Assembly (NCBI GenBank): GCA_904394685.1
Contig: CAJFNK010000064.1
Location: forward strand, 1-50,731
Length of the DNA: 50,731 nucleotides
Direction: 5' to 3'
Source: Candidatus Heritagella gallinarum
Lineage (GTDB): Bacteria > Bacillota > Clostridia > Oscillospirales > Acutalibacteraceae
Below are positions 34,119 through 42,735 of the stretch, piece after piece. Both the position numbers and the translations under genes were made by a program. Numbering within the stretch: the first letter of the stretch is position 1; each line of letters begins with the position of its first letter. The notes under the pieces are model-generated. The model was given only the letters and a program-made list of their open reading frames with translations, did not search any database and had not been told where the DNA came from.

Positions 34119-35450
34119 TTAAACAGGCTCATTCTCCTGCTTTAAAATATCCGTCAAAATATCCGTCAATTTATCAAGCCCTCGCCGGGAAAGCTCGGCA
34201 TACCGCATTTTTTTGTCCCGGATGGGTGGGTCTACCGGCGGCAGCACCCCAAAGTTCGCCCCCATGGGCTGGAAATCCTTTGTCGGGCTGTTGGCTACAT
34301 AATCAGCCAGTGCGCCCATCATGGTTTCACGGGGCAAAATCAGGGTTTCCTTTCCCAAAAGGCGGTTTGCAGCGTTTCTGCCTGCCAATATCCCCGAAGA
34401 AGCCGACTCCATATAGCCTTCCACGCCGGTGATCTGTCCGGCAAAGAACAGCTCCGGGCGTTTCAGCACACTGTAATCCGCTGCCAGGAATCCGGGTGAC
34501 TTCAGAAATGTATTGCGGTGCATCACGCCATAGCGGACAATCTCCGCATTTTGCAGGCCGGGAATCATCCCGAACACCCGCTTTTGCTCGCCGAATTTCA
34601 GATTGGTCTGGAAGCCCACCAGATTATAAAGCGTTCCCTCGGCATCCTCCCGGCGCAGCTGCACTACCGCCCAAGGGCGATGTCCTGTCCGGGGGTCACG
34701 CAGTCCCACAGGCTTGAGGGGGCCAAACCGCAGGGTATCCTTTCCACGCTGCGCCATCACTTCCACCGGCATACAGCCCTCATACACCTTGGGGTTCTGA
34801 ACGTCAAAATCATGAACCGGGGCACGCTCTGCCGTGACCAACGCCTCATAGAAGGCATCATACTCTTCTTGGTTCATGGGGCAATTCAGATAAGCGTCAT
34901 CCTCCCCTTTATCATAGCGGGAAGCGGCAAAAATCAGGGAGCGATCCAAACTTTCTGCCGTTACAATCGGGGCGGCGGCATCAAAAAAGCTCAGCCCACC
35001 TCCGCACATTTCAAAGAGATTCTGCGCCAGCGTATCGGCTGTCAAAGGGCCGGTGGCGATCACCACGCTGCCTTCTTTAGGGATTTCGGTTACCTCCCGA
35101 TGCTCCACCGTAATCAGAGGATGCGCCTGTATTTTTTCGGTTGCCATCTGGGCAAACTGCACCCTATCAACTGCCAGAGCGCCCCCGGCAGGGACAGCGC
35201 ACTGGTCGGCGCACGCCATCAGCAGCGAGCCAAAGCGGCGCATTTCTTCTTTCAACATTCCGGCAGCGCTTTCCAGCCGGGCGGCTTTTAGAGAATTGGA
35301 GCAGATCAGCTCTGCAAACAAAGGGCTCTGGTGTGCCGGAGAATGTTTTTCGGGTTTCATTTCAATCAGGCGGACGGGCACGCCCATTTGTGCGGCCTGC
35401 CAAGCGGCCTCACAACCGGCAAGCCCCGCCCCGATAACGGTCAGCTCCAT
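34119..35450 (-). CDS. trmFO: methylenetetrahydrofolate-tRNA-(uracil-5-)-methyltransferase TrmFO
   Basis: A flavoprotein that makes ribothymidine-54 in tRNA with methylene-THF as carbon donor, 443 residues. The FAD-binding GAGLAGCEAAWQAA is at 7-20. Later motifs include FAELICSNSLKA, the SPGFLAADYSVLKRPELFFAGQ region and EGYMESASSGILAGRNAAN. The start has AAAGGAG upstream. It follows topA as in Bacillus. Confidence 0.97.
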   Translation of the reverse strand: MELTVIGAGLAGCEAAWQAAQMGVPVRLIEMKPEKHSPAHQSPLFAELICSNSLKAARLESAAGMLKEEMRRFGSLLMACADQCAVPAGGALAVDRVQFAQMATEKIQAHPLITVEHREVTEIPKEGSVVIATGPLTADTLAQNLFEMCGGGLSFFDAAAPIVTAESLDRSLIFAASRYDKGEDDAYLNCPMNQEEYDAFYEALVTAERAPVHDFDVQNPKVYEGCMPVEVMAQRGKDTLRFGPLKPVGLRDPRTGHRPWAVVQLRREDAEGTLYNLVGFQTNLKFGEQKRVFGMIPGLQNAEIVRYGVMHRNTFLKSPGFLAADYSVLKRPELFFAGQITGVEGYMESASSGILAGRNAANRLLGKETLILPRETMMGALADYVANSPTKDFQPMGANFGVLPPVDPPIRDKKMRYAELSRRGLDKLTDILTDILKQENEPV

Positions 35451-35492
35451 GAGGGACTCCTTTCCTGTTGGGGGTTCTACGGTATAAAGGTT

Positions 35493-35563
35493 CCGCTCTC
35501 TGCGGAGAGCGGCCAGGAGCTATGCGCCCCTGGACTCGCACCAAAGGGACTAAGCCCCTTTGG
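35493..35563. repeat. cluster of three adjacent hairpins between topA and trmFO
   Basis: Three GC-rich dyads lie in a row: CCGCTCTC/GAGAGCGG (35493-35512), CCAGG/CCTGG (35513-35533) and CCAAAGGG/CCCTTTGG (35541-35563). No T-run follows on either strand. The layout resembles repeated intergenic hairpin units seen in gut Clostridia rather than a standard terminator; the repeat nature cannot be shown from one copy. Confidence 0.6.
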
Positions 35564-35574
35564 AATCCGTAAGT

Positions 35575-37665
35575 TTATTCTTCGTTTTCCTGCACCTTTT
35601 CATAGCCACAATCAGGCGTAATACAATAGAATTTGGGGTGCTTACCCTTCTTCTTCAAAAGTGTTTTGCCACAACGTGGACATTTCTCCATCGTTGGCTC
35701 ATCCCACGAAACAAAATCACAATTGGGATACTCGCTGCAACCATAGAACACACGTCCTCGTTTGGACTTTTTCAGCACGACCTTACCGCCGCACTTGGGA
35801 CACTCTGCGCCCGTTTCGTTGACGATCTTTTTAATATTCTTACACTCCGGATATCCGGAACAGGCAATAAACTTTCCATATCGGCCAAACTTCACCACCA
35901 TGGGACGGCCGCATTTCTCACAGATCAGATCGGTCTGATCTTCTTTCAGCGTGATCTTGACCCCTTCCATTTCCTTTTTGGCCTTTTGGAGGGTTTTATC
36001 AAAATCATCATAGAAGGTATGCAGCGTCTGCACCCAATCCTCACTGCCACTCTGCACCCGGTCCAGGTCGCTTTCCACCTGGGCGGTAAATTTCACATTA
36101 ACAATTTTTGGGAAACGCTCCTTCATCAGCTGGGTAGAAACCTCTCCCAGCTCGGTGGGCTTAAATGCCTTGCCTTCCCGCACCACATATTCCCGTCCGG
36201 TAATAGTCGAAATGGTAGCCGCATAGGTAGAAGGACGGCCAATGCCGTTTTCTTCCAGCGCCTTAATGAGCGAAGCTTCGGTATAGCGTGGCGGCGGCTG
36301 GGTAAAGTGCTGATTGCCGGCCAGCTCTTTTTTTCGCAGGGGCATATCCTGCTCCAACACAGGCAGAGCGCCGGTGTCTTCGCTTTCCTCATCCTTACCC
36401 TCTACATACAACACGGTAAAACCGTCAAAGGTAACGGTATAGCCAGAAGCCTTGAACAGATAGCCGTTGGCAGTGATATCCGCCTGCGTGGTGCTTTGCA
36501 GACAGTTGGACATCTGGCAGGCCACAAAGCGCTCCCAGATGAGTTTATAGAGCTTATACTGGTCACCTGTCAGGCTGGATTTTACATCGTCGGGAGTCAG
36601 GCGCACATTGGTGGGACGAATTGCCTCATGGCCGTCCTGTGCTCCGGCTCTTGTCTTATACTGGCGGGGCTTTTCGGGCACATAACGGTCGCCCCATCTC
36701 TCCCGGATATACTCGACTGCTTCTTTTACAGCGTCCTCCGAAAGACGAAGCGAGTCGGTTCTCATATAAGTAATCAAACCCACAGCGCCCTGGCCTTCGA
36801 TCTCCACGCCTTCATACAGCTCCTGCGCCGCCTTCATGGTACGGCGTGCCTGGAATCCCAGCTTTCGGGAAGCCTCCTGCTGCATGGTGGAAGTGCTGAA
36901 CGGCGGTGCCGGAGATTTGCGGCGACTGCCCTTTTTGAGCTTGGCAACCGTAAACTGGGCATCCTCCAGCTTTTCCAGAATCGCATCTGCTTCTTCCTTA
37001 TTGGAAATCTTGATTTTGTTTCCCGCTTCATCTCCATAGAAGGAAGCCGGAAACGCCTTGCGCCCGCCCTTTGGAATGAGCTTGGCGTCAATTGTCCAAT
37101 ATTCCTCCGGCTTAAAAGCACGGATTTCTTCCTCACGGTCTACCACCAGACGGACAGCCACAGACTGCACACGTCCGGCCGAAAGGCCACGGCGGATGAC
37201 TTTTGCCAAAAACGGGCTGAGTTTATAGCCCACCAGCCGGTCGAGAATCCGGCGTGCCTGCTGGGCGTTTACCAGATCCAGGTCGATGCAGCGGGGGTGC
37301 TCCATTCCACTGGAAACGCCGGCTTTGGTGATCTCGTTAAAGGTCACACGGTTTTGCTCATTAATATCCAATCCCAGAATATACGCCAAATGCCAGGAAA
37401 TAGCCTCTCCCTCACGGTCGGGGTCGGTTGCCAGATAGATGCCGTCGCTTTTGGCTGCGGCGGTTTTCAGCTCATCTACCAGCTTTTCCTTTCCTTTAAT
37501 AATGGTATATTTGGGTTTAAAATCATGCTTCACGTCTACGCTCAGCCGGGTTTCGGGCAGATCCCGCACATGTCCCATCGAGGCCACAACCTCATAGTCC
37601 GGCCCCAGATATTTCTTGATGGTCTTCGCCTTAGACGGAGACTCCACGATTACGAGTTTTGACAT
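35575..37665 (-). CDS. topA: DNA topoisomerase I
   Basis: A type IA topoisomerase that relaxes negative supercoils, 696 residues. The Toprim domain opens with KLVIVESPSKAKTIKKYLG and has DPDREGE at 81-87. The catalytic tyrosine is Y300 in GLITYMRTDS. The C-terminal part carries three four-cysteine zinc ribbons (CEKCGRP..., CPKCGGK..., CPRCGKT...). A good promoter lies upstream, and dprA precedes it. Confidence 0.98.
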   Translation of the reverse strand: MSKLVIVESPSKAKTIKKYLGPDYEVVASMGHVRDLPETRLSVDVKHDFKPKYTIIKGKEKLVDELKTAAAKSDGIYLATDPDREGEAISWHLAYILGLDINEQNRVTFNEITKAGVSSGMEHPRCIDLDLVNAQQARRILDRLVGYKLSPFLAKVIRRGLSAGRVQSVAVRLVVDREEEIRAFKPEEYWTIDAKLIPKGGRKAFPASFYGDEAGNKIKISNKEEADAILEKLEDAQFTVAKLKKGSRRKSPAPPFSTSTMQQEASRKLGFQARRTMKAAQELYEGVEIEGQGAVGLITYMRTDSLRLSEDAVKEAVEYIRERWGDRYVPEKPRQYKTRAGAQDGHEAIRPTNVRLTPDDVKSSLTGDQYKLYKLIWERFVACQMSNCLQSTTQADITANGYLFKASGYTVTFDGFTVLYVEGKDEESEDTGALPVLEQDMPLRKKELAGNQHFTQPPPRYTEASLIKALEENGIGRPSTYAATISTITGREYVVREGKAFKPTELGEVSTQLMKERFPKIVNVKFTAQVESDLDRVQSGSEDWVQTLHTFYDDFDKTLQKAKKEMEGVKITLKEDQTDLICEKCGRPMVVKFGRYGKFIACSGYPECKNIKKIVNETGAECPKCGGKVVLKKSKRGRVFYGCSEYPNCDFVSWDEPTMEKCPRCGKTLLKKKGKHPKFYCITPDCGYEKVQENEE

Positions 37666-37749
37666 AGGCGCTTCACCTATCCTTATTTGAATTCTTCTGT
37701 ATCCCGCCAGCGCAAGCGGCAGGATTTCCAGATTGGGGATTATCTTATT

Positions 37750-37777
37750 ATCATATCACAAAACAACACGCTGTCAA
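37750..37777 (-). promoter_or_regulatory. topA promoter
   Basis: TTGACA (37772-37777) and TATGAT (37750-37755) are 16 bases apart on the minus strand, about 85 bases before the topA ATG. Confidence 0.65.
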
Positions 37778-37794
37778 TTCTTTGCTGTCGCCTT

Positions 37795-37826
37795 GTGAAA
37801 ACCGCCCCTTTTCGGACGGCTTTCAC
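37795..37826 (-). terminator. probable dprA terminator
   Basis: Stem GTGAAAGCCG/CGGTTTTCAC just after the dprA stop codon on the minus strand. The following bases are not T-rich, so efficiency is uncertain. Confidence 0.5.
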
Positions 37827-37842
37827 AGGGTCACACCATATC

Positions 37843-39021
37843 TTATTTCAGGGCGTAACGCCTGCCGGAATACGTTTGAACTCTCTGAGCCAGCTCCAAT
37901 TCCGTTGTATAGCGAAAAATTTCAGCTGTACTCATTCCGCTTTTATCTGCCAGCTCCTCCAACGAAATCGGAGAAGCAGAAAGATAGCCCAGCATCTTCT
38001 CCGCATTGGGCGAAAGGGGAACAGTCGGCTTCGGCTTTTTGGCAGAATCCGCCTGCTTTTTAAGCAAAGCCTTTTGTGGAACGGGCGGGTTCATATCTCT
38101 GGCGGTTTCTTTCAGATAGGAAATAGGCTGACGCTTGGGAACACCAAACCCCGGAAATCGCTGCTGGTATTCTACCAGAATATCTGCTGCACACGAAATT
38201 GGTTTTGCGCCATCCCACAAAAGATGCAGGATTCCCTCTGAATTTCCCTGCCAGGAAGATACCATGAGCGTATAAACGTCACGGCTCTGTTCTACCGCAT
38301 GGCGTGCTGTGAGCATCGTTCCGCTTTTGAACTCGGCCTCTGCCACCAGCACCCCGCAGCTCATGCCGGAAATCAGGCGATTGCGAACCCGATAGTGCCA
38401 CTTTTGCACATCTACGCCGGGCGCAAACTCACTGACCAGAGCGCCTTTCCGCAAAATCCCATACAACATTCTGCGAGGATATTTTCCTTTTAGCAAATCG
38501 AGGCCGCACGGGAAAAACGCAACAGACTTTCCACCAGCAGACAGCACTCCCTCATGGGCGGCACTGTCTATTCCAATCGCTGCACCGCTCACCACCACAG
38601 CGCCTGCCTTGGCCAGCTGGTTTGTAATCAACGAGGTTGACACAGCACCGCCCTCGCTGCATTTTCTCGACCCTACCACCGCAATACTCGGCACACGGTC
38701 AACCGGCGGAATCGTGCCATAGTAGTATAACACAGCCGGAGGGTTGCTAATCTCTTTCAGGCATATGGGATACTCCGGCGAATCCGGCGTCAAAAACTTC
38801 ATGCCGACTTTTTCTGCTTTGGCAATCAGCTCTCTGCACTTTTCAGCAGTCATATGTTCTACTCGGACTTTTTCGCTTTCCTCAAAAGGATAGCGGGCAA
38901 AATCCGGGCTCTCCAAAAACTTCCGAATCGAGCCATATTGACGGTACAGCTCCATCGGCTTGGAACTTCCATATCCAAAAACCTGTTGTGCCCAGACCCA
39001 GTCTATCAGGGTTTCATTCAT
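37843..39021 (-). CDS. dprA: DNA-processing protein DprA
   Basis: A single-strand DNA-binding RecA loader for transformation and recombination, 392 residues. The central Rossmann-like domain shows VGSRKCSEGGAVSTSLI, SGAAIGIDSAAHEGVL and SGMSCGVLVAEAEFKSGTM. A C-terminal winged-helix domain (about 330-392) follows a Lys/Pro-rich linker. The ATG follows GGAGGCG. It sits between the rRNA methyltransferase gene and topA, the standard Firmicutes order dprA-topA-trmFO. Confidence 0.96.
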   Translation of the reverse strand: MNETLIDWVWAQQVFGYGSSKPMELYRQYGSIRKFLESPDFARYPFEESEKVRVEHMTAEKCRELIAKAEKVGMKFLTPDSPEYPICLKEISNPPAVLYYYGTIPPVDRVPSIAVVGSRKCSEGGAVSTSLITNQLAKAGAVVVSGAAIGIDSAAHEGVLSAGGKSVAFFPCGLDLLKGKYPRRMLYGILRKGALVSEFAPGVDVQKWHYRVRNRLISGMSCGVLVAEAEFKSGTMLTARHAVEQSRDVYTLMVSSWQGNSEGILHLLWDGAKPISCAADILVEYQQRFPGFGVPKRQPISYLKETARDMNPPVPQKALLKKQADSAKKPKPTVPLSPNAEKMLGYLSASPISLEELADKSGMSTAEIFRYTTELELAQRVQTYSGRRYALK

Positions 39022-39055
39022 ATCTAACGCCTCCTGATTTTATGCTGCCTGACTG

Positions 39056-39853
39056 TTACATTCCGCCTGACCGAACCATTTCCCACATCAAAATTGCCGA
39101 AGAAGCCGCTGCGTTGAGAGACTCCGCACGTCCCAACATGGGAATCGTCACCCGATGAGAACAGGCTGCAACCGTTTCGGGCAAAAGCCCGTTTCCCTCA
39201 TTGCCCACCAGCAGCAGCGAGCCTTTTGGAAAAGCACATTCTGTTACGATTTCCGCCGCAGCGTCGGGCACAGCCGCAAAAGTGACAAGCCCCTTTTTGT
39301 GCAGGGCATCAGCTTCCTGAACAAAGCTCTCTCCATAGTACATTGGGAAACGGAACACCGCCCCCATCCCCGCTCGCAGCGCTTTGGGGCTATGCGTATC
39401 GCAGCAATCCCCCAGCAGCACCAGCCCCTGAAGGCCAAGGGCTTCGGCGGTTCTCATCACAGCGCCCAGATTGCCGGGGTCCTGTAAATTCTCCACCCCG
39501 ATATATTTGCCGTTGGGGTCAAGCTCTGCCAGCGGTCGCAAGGGCTCCATCCGGCAAACAGCATAGATCCCCTGGCTGCTTTTGGTGGAAGACAGCAGCT
39601 CGGCCACATGCGGCTCCACCAAAAACGTTTCTTCTGCCTGCTCCAGCAGCGGCTGCAAATACTCCCCATATTTCTCCTGCGCCTGCTGGGTGAAATACAG
39701 CTGCTTCACCGTCACACCGCTGCGGCAAGCGTCATAGCATAGCCGGGCTCCCTCCACGACAAAAAGGCCCTGTGCCTTTCTGTTTTCCGCAGAACGCACG
39801 AGCCCCGCCGTCGCTTTGACTGATTCATTTTTTCGGCTGGATATTGTAATCAT
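39056..39853 (-). CDS. TrmH/SpoU family RNA methyltransferase
   Basis: A SPOUT-class rRNA/tRNA 2'-O-methyltransferase of 265 residues. The N-terminal substrate-binding part (KAQGLFVVEGARL) precedes the knotted SAM domain with ENLQDPGNLGAVMRTAEALG, LVGNEGNGLLPE and IPMLGRAESLNAAASSAILMWE. The exact target nucleotide cannot be named; it is similar to RlmB/YsgA-like proteins. The start has AAAGGAG. It lies between rplT and dprA. Confidence 0.92.
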   Translation of the reverse strand: MITISSRKNESVKATAGLVRSAENRKAQGLFVVEGARLCYDACRSGVTVKQLYFTQQAQEKYGEYLQPLLEQAEETFLVEPHVAELLSSTKSSQGIYAVCRMEPLRPLAELDPNGKYIGVENLQDPGNLGAVMRTAEALGLQGLVLLGDCCDTHSPKALRAGMGAVFRFPMYYGESFVQEADALHKKGLVTFAAVPDAAAEIVTECAFPKGSLLLVGNEGNGLLPETVAACSHRVTIPMLGRAESLNAAASSAILMWEMVRSGGM

Positions 39854-39891
39854 ATCTGCTCCTTTATCGCAAAGCGTCGGAATTTTCAGCT

Positions 39892-39923
39892 AAAAGATAC
39901 GCCCGGAGCCGAAGCCCCGAGCG
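39892..39923 (-). terminator. infC-rpmI-rplT operon terminator
   Basis: A 10-bp GC-rich stem CGCTCGGGGC/GCTCCGGGCG with a TTCG tetraloop lies just after the rplT stop codon; TATCTTTT follows on the minus strand. Confidence 0.8.
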
Positions 39924-39936
39924 CACTAACAGCTTA

Positions 39937-40290
39937 TTAGAGAGCAGCCTTAGCCTGCTCGACCAGAGCCTTGAAAGCGGCCTCGTCGGCGATAGCGATT
40001 TCAGACAGCATCTTGCGGTTCAGCGTGATGCCAGCCTTTTTCAGACCGTTCATAAAGGTGGAATAGTTGATGCCGTTCATCTTGCAGGCAGCAGAAATAC
40101 GGGTGATCCACAGACGGCGGAAATCTCTCTTTCTGTGCTTACGGCCGATATATGCATAGTTGCCGGACTTCATCACAGCCTGTTTGGCCATTTTGAAGTG
40201 TCTGCTCTTGGAACCCCAATAGCCTTTTGCCAGCTTCAGTACCTTTTTTCTTCTCTTACGGGTCATCAATGCGCCTTTTACACGAGCCAT
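39937..40290 (-). CDS. rplT: 50S ribosomal protein L20
   Basis: A basic large-subunit protein of 117 residues, opening [20 protein letters not shown] and containing [23 protein letters not shown]20 also acts as the repressor of its own operon in Firmicutes by binding the infC leader. Start with GGAGG; last gene of the operon. Confidence 0.98.
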   Translation of the reverse strand: MARVKGALMTRKRRKKVLKLAKGYWGSKSRHFKMAKQAVMKSGNYAYIGRKHRKRDFRRLWITRISAACKMNGINYSTFMNGLKKAGITLNRKMLSEIAIADEAAFKALVEQAKAAL

Positions 40291-40330
40291 TCTTCTATAC
40301 CTCCAAATTTATAGGTTCAATACATGTAAA

Positions 40331-40534
40331 TTACTGATAGGGCAGGAGTCTCTTTACCTGACGGACATTGGTCTTGTCAGCAACCGTGGTGCCACGCAGA
40401 GCACGCTTGGTCTTGCGGGTTTTGCCATGGCCGTTGAGCAGGTGGCTCTTGTTGGCATGTGCACGGATAACTTTACCATTCTTAGAAATCTTGAAGCGCT
40501 TTTTGGCGCCGCTGTGAGTCTTGATTTTGGGCAT
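40331..40534 (-). CDS. rpmI: 50S ribosomal protein L35
   Basis: A small basic protein of 67 residues (MPKIKTHSGAKKRFK, HLLNGHGKTRKTKRALRG), second gene of the infC operon, with AGGAGG upstream. Confidence 0.98.
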   Translation of the reverse strand: MPKIKTHSGAKKRFKISKNGKVIRAHANKSHLLNGHGKTRKTKRALRGTTVADKTNVRQVKRLLPYQ

Positions 40535-40560
40535 GACTGCTCCTCCTTAGAAGTGTTTGA

Positions 40561-41079
40561 TTATTTGACGGGCTTGGGGGCAAGGAACATCAACATGTTT
40601 CTTCCCTCAAGCTTCGCCGGCTTTTCGATGTTGGCAAACTCTGCACAGGCCTCAGCAAACCGGCGCATCGTTTCGTAACCATGCTCCGGATGGCCCATTT
40701 CACGGCCACGGAAGCGGATGGAAACCTTTACCTTATTGCCATCTTCCATAAAGCGTTTTGCGTGACCCAGCTTTGTATTAAAGTCATGGGTATCGATGTT
40801 GAGAGACAGGCGGATCTCCTTGATTTCAACAATGCGCTGATTCTTTCTGGCTTCCTTTTCCCGCTTTGCCTGCTCGAAACGGTATTTACCGTAATCGATG
40901 ATCTTGCAAACCGGCGGTTTTGCCTGAGGCGCAATCTTCACCAGGTCCAGATTACGGGCATAGGCCTTTTCCAGTGCCTGGCTGGCGGGCATAATGCCCA
41001 GCTGAGAGCCATCGGAATCGATAACACGCACTTCTTTATCACGGATTTCTTCGTTGATCTGCAGTTCCTTGTTGCTAAT
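40561..41079 (-). CDS. infC: translation initiation factor IF-3 (AUU start)
   Basis: Binds the 30S subunit and checks the start codon and initiator tRNA, 172 residues. Both domains are present: N-terminal ELQINEEIRDKEVRVID and C-terminal KIIDYGKYRFEQAKREKEARKN with the long KIRFRGRE-type region. The start is taken as ATT at 41079 because GGAGGTG sits 6 bases before it, while the alternative TTG at 41094 overlaps that very site. An AUU start is the classic self-control device of infC: IF-3 rejects it when abundant. First gene of infC-rpmI-rplT. Confidence 0.93.
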   Translation of the reverse strand: MSNKELQINEEIRDKEVRVIDSDGSQLGIMPASQALEKAYARNLDLVKIAPQAKPPVCKIIDYGKYRFEQAKREKEARKNQRIVEIKEIRLSLNIDTHDFNTKLGHAKRFMEDGNKVKVSIRFRGREMGHPEHGYETMRRFAEACAEFANIEKPAKLEGRNMLMFLAPKPVK

Positions 41080-41266
41080 GGGTAGCACCTCCAAAACACG
41101 ATGTCATTTAGCTGCAAAAAAGCACGGATAGAAAAAACACGGACAGGAAGTTCTGTCCGTGCATCAATACTCAAGAAATCACAGGGATATCCCTGTTTCC
41201 TGTTTATTGACCCGTGACAGACAACACTCCACAGGTGAGAACCTTCCGTTCTTCTTTGTTGTACCT
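41080..41266 (-). ncRNA. infC operon leader RNA with attenuator (L20-leader type)
   Basis: About 185 bases separate the promoter from infC. The leader contains several paired segments, including AACAGGGATATCCCTGT, and ends in a strong terminator. In Bacillus the same position holds the L20 leader, in which ribosomal protein L20 favours termination. Placing it in that RNA family rests on position and terminator; the fine structure was not modelled. Confidence 0.65.
41131..41161 (-). terminator. attenuator terminator in the infC leader
   Basis: A perfect 9-bp stem CACGGACAG/CTGTCCGTG with a six-base loop is followed on the minus strand by TTTTTTC, about 52 bases before the infC start. Confidence 0.85.
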
Positions 41267-41271
41267 CAACT

Positions 41272-41300
41272 ATTATACACACCGACAACTCATTTGTCAA
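41272..41300 (-). promoter_or_regulatory. infC operon promoter
   Basis: Consensus TTGACA (41295-41300) and TATAAT (41272-41277) with a 17-base spacer on the minus strand, a strong promoter as expected for a ribosomal operon. Confidence 0.85.
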
Positions 41301-41381
41301 TGATTATTTTTATATTCGCAATAGATTTGATTTATAATGAACCGTACCTGCATTCTGGATTTATTCTCAGAATGTACAAAA

Positions 41382-41411
41382 TTGGACTTTTCCCCGGAAA
41401 TGTGATATAAT
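41382..41411 (+). promoter_or_regulatory. promoter of the DtxR-type regulator gene
   Basis: TTGGAC (41382-41387), 18-base spacer with an extended TGn, and TATAAT (41406-41411) on the plus strand. Confidence 0.65.
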
Positions 41412-41479
41412 AAATTAATCACAACTTGAGAAAAGGCTTTTGCAAAAGCCTTAAAATCATTATTCCGGGAGGAGATTTT

Positions 41480-41839
41480 TTGAAAATCCAGGAATCCGCC
41501 GAAAACTATCTGGAAACTATTTTAATTCTGAAAAACCGTCTGGGAGTTGTTCGGTCCATCGACATCGTAAATGAGTTGGAATTTACCAAGCCCAGTGTCA
41601 GTGTTGCGATGAAGAACCTTCGTGAAAATGGCTATATCACTGTTTCGCCCGAAGGGCATATTTCCCTTACTGAAAAAGGGGCACAAATCGCCAACACCAT
41701 CTATGAACGTCACACACTGATTTCCAACTGGCTCATCGCTCTGGGGGTTGATTCCAAAACCGCCATCGAAGATGCCTGCCGTATTGAACATGTAATCAGT
41801 GCCGAAAGCTTTGATGCAATCAAGCGGCATGTAAAATAA
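41480..41839 (+). CDS. short DtxR/MntR family metal-dependent regulator
   Basis: A 119-residue metal-responsive repressor: N-terminal winged helix (SIDIVNELEFTKPSVSVAMKNLRENGYI) and dimerisation helices with the metal ligands H78, C100, E103 and H104 (the ACRIEH motif). The cysteine at 100 is the DtxR/IdeR (iron) type; MntR has Glu there. Position 9 is Asn instead of the Met/Asp of DtxR/MntR. The protein ends right after the ligand helix, shorter than MntR (142) and far shorter than DtxR, so it has no SH3-like domain. The TTG start at 41480 has GGGAGGAG upstream. No transporter is adjacent. Confidence 0.85.
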   Translation: MKIQESAENYLETILILKNRLGVVRSIDIVNELEFTKPSVSVAMKNLRENGYITVSPEGHISLTEKGAQIANTIYERHTLISNWLIALGVDSKTAIEDACRIEHVISAESFDAIKRHVK

Positions 41840-41853
41840 ACTCTCTTACCCAA

Positions 41854-41884
41854 AACAGTCTGGTTACTTGCTGGGCTGTTTTTT
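41854..41884 (+). terminator. terminator of the DtxR-type gene
   Basis: A 7-bp stem AACAGTC/GGCTGTT followed by a T-run (41879-41884). The T-run overlaps the stop codon region of the convergent radC gene. Confidence 0.65.
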
Positions 41885-42704
41885 ATTGCGCTTCCGGCTC
41901 TTCTTGCGTTTTTTCGTCTTCCTCATTCCAAAGCTGCGTTTCCAGATCGCTGGCGGCCGTCAGACGCTGCTCCTTTTCCTCCTCATGATTACTGTATAAA
42001 GACTCCAGCAATCCGCTAGAACTCATGGAAAGATAATCATTATCGGTAACGATCAGGTGATCACTCAAACGTACATTCAACGAATCCAGCGCCCAAACCA
42101 CATGGCGGGTGGCCACGATATCGCCTTTCGTGGGAAATGCGTATCCACTAGGATGGTTATGTGCCAAAATGGCCGAGGAAGCGTCATACCGTGCTGCCAG
42201 CCGAACCAGTTTGCTCGCATAAATCGGCACTGCATTCATAGAGCCTTCTGTTACCACATCGCAGTAGACGACCTGTCCTTTGCTGTTCAACAGTAAAAGA
42301 ACCACTGCCTCGGTTTTGCGCCCCAAAAACTTGGGACGAATCAGGCGCAGCGCAGACTCTGCGTCAAAAATCCGGTCACCTTCCTTTTCGAGGTCTTCCT
42401 GATATCTTCTGCAAAGTTCCGGAATCATATGTAGCAGCATAGCACTGGATGGACCAACGCCTTCTATGGTAAGCAGCTCCTCATACGGGGCATTCAGCAC
42501 TGCCGAAAACGAGCCGAACGCATCAATCAGCCGATGAGCGATTGGATTGGTATCTCCCCTAGGGATAGAGTAATATAACAGCATTTCCAGCGCCACATGG
42601 TCTTCCATAAACGACATCCCGTTTTTCAGAAACTGTGCCTTCATCCGTTCACGGTGACCTGCATGAAGATTTTTCTGCTGCGGCTTTCCGCTTTTTTCTG
42701 CCAT
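41883..42704 (-). CDS. radC: RadC family JAB-domain protein
   Basis: A 273-residue protein with a helix-hairpin-helix-like N-terminal part (YEELLTIEGVGPSSAMLLHMIPEL) and a C-terminal JAMM/MPN+ domain with the metal motif LAHNHPSG and a downstream D. Despite the name, a DNA-repair role is unproven. The C-terminal 40 residues form an acidic tail. The ATG at 42704 has AAGGTG 6 bases upstream. An IS/MITE-like element lies directly upstream. Confidence 0.9.
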   Translation of the reverse strand: MAEKSGKPQQKNLHAGHRERMKAQFLKNGMSFMEDHVALEMLLYYSIPRGDTNPIAHRLIDAFGSFSAVLNAPYEELLTIEGVGPSSAMLLHMIPELCRRYQEDLEKEGDRIFDAESALRLIRPKFLGRKTEAVVLLLLNSKGQVVYCDVVTEGSMNAVPIYASKLVRLAARYDASSAILAHNHPSGYAFPTKGDIVATRHVVWALDSLNVRLSDHLIVTDNDYLSMSSSGLLESLYSNHEEEKEQRLTAASDLETQLWNEEDEKTQEEPEAQ

Positions 42705-42735
42705 TGTATTCACCTTCACTTTTGCGTGCTGTAAA

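Noticed and set aside
35560-37662. A 700-codon open frame on the plus strand
   Set aside because: It is the exact antisense of topA, whose domains and catalytic residues are clear. The plus-strand product has no recognisable family.
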